DNA of 50,809 nucleotides from positions 1-50,809 of the forward strand of contig NZ_WFLI01000041.1 in assembly GCF_009208555.1 (NCBI RefSeq), in the 5' to 3' direction. The DNA comes from Janthinobacterium violaceinigrum (GTDB lineage Bacteria > Pseudomonadota > Gammaproteobacteria > Burkholderiales > Burkholderiaceae_D). The position numbers were made by a program, and so were the translations under genes. This document shows positions 48,879-50,809 of the stretch, piece by piece (position 1 is the stretch's first letter; the number at the start of each line of letters is the position of its first letter). Below the pieces are notes generated by a model. The model was not told where the DNA came from. It was given only the letters and a program-made list of their open reading frames with translations, and ran no database searches.

Positions 48879-50171
48879 TTATTTGGACAATTGATATGGC
48901 ACTTCGATCACGGCGCACACGCCGCTGGGCTGGTTGGGCGTGATGGTCAGGCTGCCCTGGTCGCCATGCAGCAGTTTCAAGCGCTCGCGGATCGTGGGCA
49001 AGCCCAGGCCCGTGCCATCGCTGGGCACCACGCCAAAGCCCAGGCCGTCATCGGTAACGGTGACGCGCAGCTTGCTGTGCGCCACTTCGGCCACGATGCG
49101 CAGGGTGCCGCCTTCCGGTTTGACTTCCAGGCCGTGCTTGATGGCATTTTCCACCATCGATTGCAGCATCATGGGAGGGAAGGCGGCGCTGCGCAGGCCA
49201 TCGGGAATCTGGAAATCGACGGTCAGGCGTTCTTCCATGCGCATTTTCAGCAGGTTCAAATACGCTTGCACCATGTCCGCTTCACGGCCCAGGTTGGTGA
49301 TCAGGGCGTTGTCGCGCATTTGCGGCAGCACGGCGCGCAGATACTGGATCAGGCTGCGCTGCATCTTGGCGGCGCGCGGCGGATCGACCTGGATCAGGTG
49401 TTCGACGGAGGCAAGCGTGTTGAACAGGAAGTGCGGCTCGACTTGCGCCTGCATCATCTGCATCTTCGCTTCGCTGAGCTGGCGCTGCATGGATTCGCGC
49501 TCGGCTGCCTCGTTTGCCGTGACGGTTTCCGCTTCTGCACGTTTCTTGCCGCCCACCAGGGCCTTCATGGCGAACAGGGCCAGGACCAGCAGGGACACAA
49601 AGCTCTTGAACCAGGTCGAGGCTTGCTGGTGATAGCGCGACACTTTTTGCTCTGCCGCATCATCGACCGCTTCTTCTATGGCATTCGACAACTCTTCACC
49701 GATTTGTGGCGGCAATTCAATATGGACTTCTTCCCCCGAAGCATTCGTGGTCACTGGATAGCTGGGTTTGGCGGGGGCGGCCGGCGGTTCCGGCGGCGCC
49801 GGCGGCGCGGTATTTGCATGCTCATCCGTCTCGGCGGCATCGGCCGGCTCGCTGGCCGCGTCTGCCGTGCTGCTGCGCCGGTTCTTGCTGTTGCGGGGAT
49901 TGAAATGGATGCCCGTATCGTCGATCAGGATATTGGTTTCGCCCGAGCCCTTGCTGCTGCGTTTGTGCGACTTGATGACGACTTCTTCGTCCGGGTTGGA
50001 CGAGAACAGCTCATCTTGCAAAATGGAGCCGGCGATCAGGGCCAGCGCGGCAAACAGGAAAAATTTCCACCAGGAAAGCTGAGTGACCCAGGTCGTCGTC
50101 GCGTCGAATGCCCGTTGCAACCAAGCGAGGATGGTTTTCAACAATTGGGGCAGGCTGGAAATCGGAAGCAT
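48879..50171 (-). CDS. LytS-type sensor histidine kinase with long periplasmic Pro/Ala-rich region
   Basis: 430 residues. Two membrane segments (about 33-50 and 190-208) enclose about 140 periplasmic residues. These are Ser/Asp-rich, then Pro/Ala-rich (APPAPPEPPAAPAKP), then an acidic helix. After a coiled-coil linker, the His_kinase domain has the phospho-acceptor His near 247 in AQVEPHFLFNTLASVEHLI, and the ATPase domain has MVENAIKHGLE and DDGLGFG. The periplasmic part resembles no sensor I know. The gene diverges from the rRNA operon promoter and leads the LytTR regulator. Confidence 0.91.
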   Translation of the reverse strand: MLPISSLPQLLKTILAWLQRAFDATTTWVTQLSWWKFFLFAALALIAGSILQDELFSSNPDEEVVIKSHKRSSKGSGETNILIDDTGIHFNPRNSKNRRSSTADAASEPADAAETDEHANTAPPAPPEPPAAPAKPSYPVTTNASGEEVHIELPPQIGEELSNAIEEAVDDAAEQKVSRYHQQASTWFKSFVSLLVLALFAMKALVGGKKRAEAETVTANEAAERESMQRQLSEAKMQMMQAQVEPHFLFNTLASVEHLIQVDPPRAAKMQRSLIQYLRAVLPQMRDNALITNLGREADMVQAYLNLLKMRMEERLTVDFQIPDGLRSAAFPPMMLQSMVENAIKHGLEVKPEGGTLRIVAEVAHSKLRVTVTDDGLGFGVVPSDGTGLGLPTIRERLKLLHGDQGSLTITPNQPSGVCAVIEVPYQLSK

Positions 50172-50371
50172 GGGGGCACTTTCAAGTACAAGAGTTAATC
50201 GACGCAGCGGGCAAGTTTAACCGCTTGTTGAGCCGCGTCAGAGTCTGATGTTGCCACTGTGCCTAAAGACCACGAACTACGCCAGCCGATTGCGACAGGC
50301 TGCACAAAAAGGCGCTTGAAGTGAAGACTATGCTTGCTGGGCGGTGGGACGGGGCAGTATAAAAATAGCCC

Positions 50372-50400
50372 TTGCGGCGGCGCGGCACCTTGGCTATAAT
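50372..50400 (+). promoter_or_regulatory. rRNA operon promoter P1
   Basis: -35 TTGCGG (50372-50377), a 17-base spacer, -10 TATAAT (50395-50400) and a GC-rich discriminator TCGCCCC, the form expected of growth-rate and ppGpp-regulated rrn promoters. An AT-rich stretch, AGTATAAAAATAG, sits directly upstream as a possible UP element. Confidence 0.8.
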
Positions 50401-50459
50401 TCGCCCCCTCGCTGAACGACGCATGCAAATGCCGAGTAAAGCAGGGTGAAAAAAGAAGG

Positions 50460-50488
50460 TTGACGAAACGATCTAAACGCTTCATACT
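50460..50488 (+). promoter_or_regulatory. Candidate second rRNA promoter P2
   Basis: -35 TTGACG (50460-50465), a 17-base spacer and CATACT (50483-50488). Possible but weaker than P1; the region also lies inside an AAGAAGG/CCTTCTT stem. Confidence 0.35.
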
Positions 50489-50505
50489 CTTCCTTCTTCG
50501 CAGCT

Positions 50506-50564
50506 GACAAACACAACGCTTTGTCGGTAGCGCGAAAGCAGTACCGAATACAGTTCTTTAACAA
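50506..50564 (+). promoter_or_regulatory. rrn antitermination site: hairpin and box A
   Basis: Hairpin GACAAA-CACAACGC-TTTGTC (50506-50525) is followed by AGTTCTTTAACAA (50552-50564), a close match to the E. coli rrn box A TGCTCTTTAACAA bound by NusB and S10. Confidence 0.75.
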
Positions 50565-50704
50565 TTAACAGTCGATAAGTGTGGGCATTTGATGTAGTGC
50601 AGCGCCGATCTTCGGATTGGCGTATTACTTAAAATATCAAATGTTCACAAGAAATAATGAAATAGGCGCTACGAAAGTAGTGGCCTGTCAGTTTTTTGAG
50701 TGAG

Positions 50705-50731
50705 CAAATCTTTTGCAATGCAAAAGATTTG
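50705..50731 (+). promoter_or_regulatory. Perfect 12-base-pair hairpin in the pre-16S leader
   Basis: CAAATCTTTTGC, loop AAT, GCAAAAGATTTG. It lies 51 bases before the 16S gene and is flanked by direct copies of CCTGTCAG at 50684-50691 and 50753-50760. Confidence 0.7.
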
Positions 50732-50781
50732 GATGGTAGCGATACTGTCCGACCTGTCAGAAATGACATTAAACAGAGATT

Positions 50782-50809
50782 AAACTGAAGAGTTTGATCC
50801 TGGCTCAGA
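50782..50809 (+). rRNA. rrs: 16S ribosomal RNA, first 28 bases
   Basis: AAACTGAAGAGTTTGATCC and the following TGGCTCAGA are the universal 5' end of bacterial 16S rRNA. The gene runs past the window edge. The mature 5' end is placed by analogy with E. coli. Confidence 0.97.

Larger units (their letters stand above)
50172..50781 (+). promoter_or_regulatory. Promoter and leader region of an rRNA operon
   Basis: 610 bases without a gene between the kinase start and the 16S gene. It contains promoter P1 (50372-50400), a possible second promoter (50460-50488), an antitermination box A (50552-50564) with a preceding hairpin, and a long processing hairpin (50705-50731). The first 170 bases show no clear element. 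An open minus-strand frame at 50195-50485 overlaps the promoters and is not a gene. Confidence 0.85.

Noticed and set aside
50195..50485. A 96-codon minus-strand frame
   Set aside because: It overlaps the rRNA promoter P1 and has no motif or ribosome site.
1..50809. CRISPR arrays, tRNA genes, insertion sequences, prophage
   Set aside because: I looked for regularly spaced repeats, cloverleaf-like sequence, transposase or integrase motifs and phage structural genes, and saw none. Reading by eye could miss a degraded element.

Overview
The window looks like a chromosomal segment of a betaproteobacterium of the Burkholderiales, most likely an Oxalobacteraceae member close to Janthinobacterium, Massilia or Duganella. 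This is an inference from the high-GC codon use, a PEP-CTERM surface protein, betaproteobacterial porin and CysB-type proteins, and the form of the 16S leader. Apart from a few AT-rich intergenic stretches it is dense, ordinary chromosome. I see no insertion sequence, prophage, tRNA gene or CRISPR array.

Layout. 1-5.1 kb: the end of a type II secretion/type IV pilus-like operon whose genes overlap or nearly abut (PilN-, PilO- and PilP-like proteins, a lipoprotein secretin, three pseudopilins), followed by a PEP-CTERM gene with its own candidate sigma-54 promoter. 6-12 kb: murJ, rpsT, a DUF192 protein, an Ala-rich repeat protein, a small pseudouridine synthase, icd and a cold-shock gene with a structured leader. 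12-18 kb: clpS-clpA and a large secreted tricorn-type protease. 18-24 kb: a LytS/LytTR two-component pair, an alpha/beta hydrolase, and a PrpR-type sigma-54 activator followed by a PhyH-family dioxygenase. 24-28 kb: a six-PAS GGDEF-EAL protein and xthA. 28-30.5 kb: a 570-base non-coding stretch, then small genes (unknown, DUF1653, CreA-like, lipoprotein). 30.6-36.5 kb: pepA divergent from lptF-lptG, which lead into a CbiX-type chelatase and a Stealth-family sugar-phosphate transferase; then a membrane protein. 36.8-44.8 kb: sulfate assimilation (cobA, cysN, cysD, cysH, DUF934, cysI), a TauE/SafE permease and a divergent cysB-type regulator. 44.8-50.8 kb: a methyltransferase, a porin, a NarX-type kinase, a LytTR regulator and LytS-type kinase, and finally the promoter, leader and first bases of an rRNA operon.

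How the parts connect. The cys cluster forms a nearly complete pathway: CysDN makes APS, an iron-sulfur CysH reduces it to sulfite and CysI reduces that to sulfide. CobA supplies the siroheme precursor, and a CbiX-like chelatase about 2 kb away may supply the metal insertion step. LptF and LptG are the permease of the LPS exporter. The secretion-like module and the PEP-CTERM protein both concern the cell surface.

Nothing here is clearly an undescribed system. The points most worth a second look are: the secretin/pseudopilin module with a tip-like pseudopilin next to a PEP-CTERM gene and a sigma-54-like site; the PrpR-PhyH pair with a perfect inverted repeat at its promoter; the Stealth gene in the lpt transcript; the terminator-like palindrome in the cold-shock leader; and several unexplained palindromes.
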